A DNA stretch of 64,000 nucleotides from DASQFQ01 sp963811595 (GTDB lineage Bacteria; Actinomycetota; Thermoleophilia; Solirubrobacterales; Solirubrobacteraceae), in the NCBI GenBank assembly GCA_963811595.1, contig CAWERW010000013.1, positions 186,001 through 250,000 on the forward strand. Direction: 5' to 3'. The number at the start of each line of letters is the position of its first letter. Within the stretch, counting starts at the first letter, position 1. The notes under the pieces were generated by a model that was not told where the DNA came from, did not search any database, and saw only the letters and a program-made list of their open reading frames with translations. A program made the translations under genes and the position numbers. Shown here piece by piece: positions 61,810-64,000 of the stretch.

Positions 61810-64000
61810 TTCACGTCCCCGTCCAGCCGGCGCTGGAGCTCCTCGACCTTCCACTCCGCCGCGAGCCCCTTGCGGCGCGCGTCGGCGATCCCGTGCTTGC
61901 CGCGGCGCAGCTCCTCCTCGAGCTCGTCGATCCGCCGCGCCTGCTCGTCGAGCGCCTCGATGAGGCGCTCGTTGAGCTCGCGCTGGTGGTGCGTGTACGG
62001 GCGCATCGCCCGCAGCAGCGCCTTGCGCGGCGCGTCGCCGGCGCCGCCGCCGACGGCCTCCGGGTCGTAGGCGGCCTTCTCGCGCGCCGCCTGGAGCGCC
62101 AGCCCGGCGCGCGCCGAGCCCGGCCGCGGCCCCTCCTCGGGCGCGAGCCCGAGCAGCCGCTCGAGCCGCGCGCGCATCGCCGCGCCGGTGCGCTCCGGCG
62201 ACAGCGCCTCCTCGACGTCACGGCGCCCGCGCTCGGCCCGCGCGCGCACCTCGTCGCCGCCCTCGCGCACCTCGCGCAGCAGCGCCGCCGCGTGGTCGAG
62301 GTCGGGGTCGGCCCACTCGGCGTCGGCGGGGTACATCTCCGAGCCCTCGCCGACCGGCGTCAGGTCGTAGCGCACGAGCCACGAGTTGGCCGGCGTCATG
62401 AACTGGAGGTTGCCCGAGTAGCCGGTGGCGACCACCGGCTTGCCGAGCAGCATCGCCTCGGCCAGCGACAGGCCGAAGCCCTCGGAGCGGTGCAGCGAGA
62501 CGTAGCAGTCGGCCGCGGCCAGCAGCGCGTTCTTCTCCTCGGCGGGCAGGAAGCGGTCGATCACGTGCACGTCGGGCCGGTCGCCGACGACGGCCAGCAG
62601 CTCGCGCAGGCTCTGCGGCTTCGCGTCGCCGTTGAACGTCTTGATCACGAGCTGGGCGCCGTCGTCCGGCCCGAAGGCGCGCGTGTAGGCCTCGACGAGC
62701 CCGGCCGGGTTCTTGCGCCGCGTGGTCGAGAAGAAGTCGAACGTGAACAGGAACGTGAACGCGTCGGCGAGGCCGAGGTCGGGCGCCGACGCGGCGACCC
62801 GCGGCGGCAGCACGGGCTGCGGGAGCGTGACCACCGGCACCGGCGACGCGCTCCCGAGCACGCTCGTCACGTAGCCGGAGTTCGTCCAGATCTCGTCGAC
62901 GAGCGCGAACGCGTCGTCCCAGCGCTCCGGGACCGTCGACGCCTCCCACGCCCAGTGGCCGATCGTGACGCGGTCCTCGAAGAACGCGGCGCCGATCCGG
63001 TTCGCGAAGTCGGGCAGCTCGAACGCGTTGACGCAGACGAGGTTGAACGGGTACTCGACCGCGGGCCGGCGGTCCTGGAAGCCGATGCGCTTCGGCTTCG
63101 GCAGCCGCGGATCCGCCGTCTCGGTGCGCACGGGCACGCCGGCCGACTCGAGCGCGGTCACGTAGAGCCGCGCCGCCTCGCCGACCCCGAGCCCGGTACG
63201 CAGGAAGCCCGCGACGTTGACGCCGAGCGCTGGCGGGCCGGCGGCCTCGGGCGCGGGCGGCGGGAGCAGCGCGTCGGGGATCCCGTCGCTGCGGCCGACC
63301 GTGCGCGCCCACTGCACGTACGCCTCGCCGTCGTCGTCCTCGAGCGACTGGAACGCGTCGTGGAGGTCGATGCGGCGCGCCCGCAGCGCCTCCAGGTAGC
63401 GCGTGACGCCCTGCACCGCGCCCTGCGACGCCGGGCCGTTGGCGTACTCGAGCAGCGCGTGCGCGCCCTCGCGGGTCGTCAGGTCGCCGAACGCGACGCC
63501 CTCCGCCGCGCCCGCGGCGGCGACGTCGCGCAGCGCCGCGTCGATCCTGGCGCCGGTGGCGAGCCGCGTCAGCGGCGCGGGCTCGTCGGGCTCCGGCGGC
63601 CGCCAGCCGGCGGCGCGCAGCCGCGCGGCGTACTCCTCGTCCTCGTCCGGGTCGCTGCGCACGGTGCGCGCGCCCTCGAGCGACCGCTCGTTCCACGGCG
63701 CGACCCCGAAGGCCGGGTCGCGCACCACGCGGACGTCGTCGCCGAACAGCGACGGCGCCGCGTCGAGCGTGTGCGCTCCCTCCCCGTCGCGCTCCTCCTC
63801 GCGCTCGCGCCACCAGGCGAGCACGCGCTCGGAGCCCGGCCCGGCGCCGACGACGCCGGAGTCGAACAGCCCGCCGGCCAGCGCCGCCTCGCTCGCCGCC
63901 GGCTCGAGCACGCGCGGCACGAGCGCGAGCCCGCCGGCGACCAGCTCGTCGAGCGGGCCGAGCACGCGCACGTCGCGCGCGAGCAGCACCGCCGGCGCGC
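61806..64000 (-). CDS. Large multi-domain glycosyltransferase (partial, runs off right edge)
   Basis: The frame is open from the window edge to a TGA at 61806, more than 730 residues. The visible N-terminal part (VLLARDVRVLGPLDELVAG, FDSGVVGAGPGSERVLAWW) resembles a domain for reading or storing a glycan chain in large multi-domain transferases. A GT4 domain follows: VNVAGFLRTGLGVGEAARLY, GHWAWEASTVPERWDDAFAL, EIWTNSGYVTSVL, FTFLFTFDFFSTTRRKNPAG and LHRSEGFGLSLAEAMLLGKP (EX7E). The C-terminus is a coiled coil (LIEALDEQARRIDELEEELR). This order is seen in O-antigen/mannan-type chain enzymes such as WbdB relatives. A GTG at 63989 is not a credible start because the frame continues upstream of it. 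Confidence 0.85.
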   Translation of the reverse strand, partial: APAVLLARDVRVLGPLDELVAGGLALVPRVLEPAASEAALAGGLFDSGVVGAGPGSERVLAWWREREEERDGEGAHTLDAAPSLFGDDVRVVRDPAFGVAPWNERSLEGARTVRSDPDEDEEYAARLRAAGWRPPEPDEPAPLTRLATGARIDAALRDVAAAGAAEGVAFGDLTTREGAHALLEYANGPASQGAVQGVTRYLEALRARRIDLHDAFQSLEDDDGEAYVQWARTVGRSDGIPDALLPPPAPEAAGPPALGVNVAGFLRTGLGVGEAARLYVTALESAGVPVRTETADPRLPKPKRIGFQDRRPAVEYPFNLVCVNAFELPDFANRIGAAFFEDRVTIGHWAWEASTVPERWDDAFALVDEIWTNSGYVTSVLGSASPVPVVTLPQPVLPPRVAASAPDLGLADAFTFLFTFDFFSTTRRKNPAGLVEAYTRAFGPDDGAQLVIKTFNGDAKPQSLRELLAVVGDRPDVHVIDRFLPAEEKNALLAAADCYVSLHRSEGFGLSLAEAMLLGKPVVATGYSGNLQFMTPANSWLVRYDLTPVGEGSEMYPADAEWADPDLDHAAALLREVREGGDEVRARAERGRRDVEEALSPERTGAAMRARLERLLGLAPEEGPRPGSARAGLALQAAREKAAYDPEAVGGGAGDAPRKALLRAMRPYTHHQRELNERLIEALDEQARRIDELEEELRRGKHGIADARRKGLAAEWKVEELQRRLDGDVK

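Overview
The window is very GC-rich (clearly above 70 percent by eye over most of its length). Nearly every stretch is coding, GTG and TTG starts are common, and genes are often coupled by ATGA, GTGA or TTGA overlaps. The protein families point to a high-GC actinobacterium, most likely class Thermoleophilia, order Solirubrobacterales (Conexibacter/Solirubrobacter type): Sec-exported calcium-binding repeat proteins with a Cys-containing C-terminal cap, tandem DUF2142 membrane proteins, O-antigen-ligase proteins with TPR tails, DUF4173 and DUF1707. This assignment is inferred from gene content. No rRNA or marker gene is present.

Layout. 1-4.6 kb: a PadR regulator (cut by the left edge), a DUF1707 membrane protein, a metallo-beta-lactamase-fold hydrolase, and a response regulator / histidine kinase / DUF4173 operon. 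4.7-16.1 kb: a secreted protein, glycosyltransferases, a SAM methyltransferase, an O-antigen-ligase-like membrane protein with its small secreted partner, a VapBC module and a nucleotide-sugar epimerase. 16.1-18.05 kb: two paralogous exported calcium-binding repeat proteins, each with a strong hairpin terminator and a shared upstream element. 18.3-34.75 kb: a block of visibly lower GC that looks like an acquired exopolysaccharide locus. It holds a degraded glycosidase, a second ligase-TPR protein, the initiating sugar-phosphate transferase, GDP-mannose 3,5-epimerase, glycosyltransferases, a polymerase, a Wzx flippase, a Wzz/BY-kinase, a methyltransferase and an APH-like kinase. 34.76-41.5 kb (high GC again): nucleotide-sugar dehydrogenase, methyltransferase, GDP-mannose dehydratase (gmd), epimerase, a secreted propeller protein, a WecG/TagA glycosyltransferase and an FkbM methyltransferase. 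41.5-50.6 kb: a second flippase, more glycosyltransferases, a second toxin-antitoxin pair, DUF2304 and a DPM1-like transferase. 50.6-59.7 kb: three DUF2142 membrane proteins (one split in two), a sugar epimerase and a large membrane protein. 59.7-64 kb: two large multi-domain glycosyltransferases, the last cut by the right edge.

Taken together this is a surface-polysaccharide region. Sugar-nucleotide genes (dehydrogenase, gmd, 3,5-epimerase, epimerases) would feed precursors to a PGT-initiated, Wzx/Wzy/Wzz-type assembly line and a large set of glycosyltransferases. Two flippases and three ligase/polymerase-like proteins suggest at least two glycan products.

Caution: many genes between about 7 and 50 kb, and especially 15-37.6 kb, are broken by single-base indels, often one extra G or C in a short G/C run, while their motifs remain intact in adjacent frames. 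I read most of these as likely sequencing or assembly errors, but true decay cannot be excluded from the sequence alone. For such genes I give the span of the whole broken gene. No rRNA, tRNA, CRISPR array or recognisable transposase was seen.
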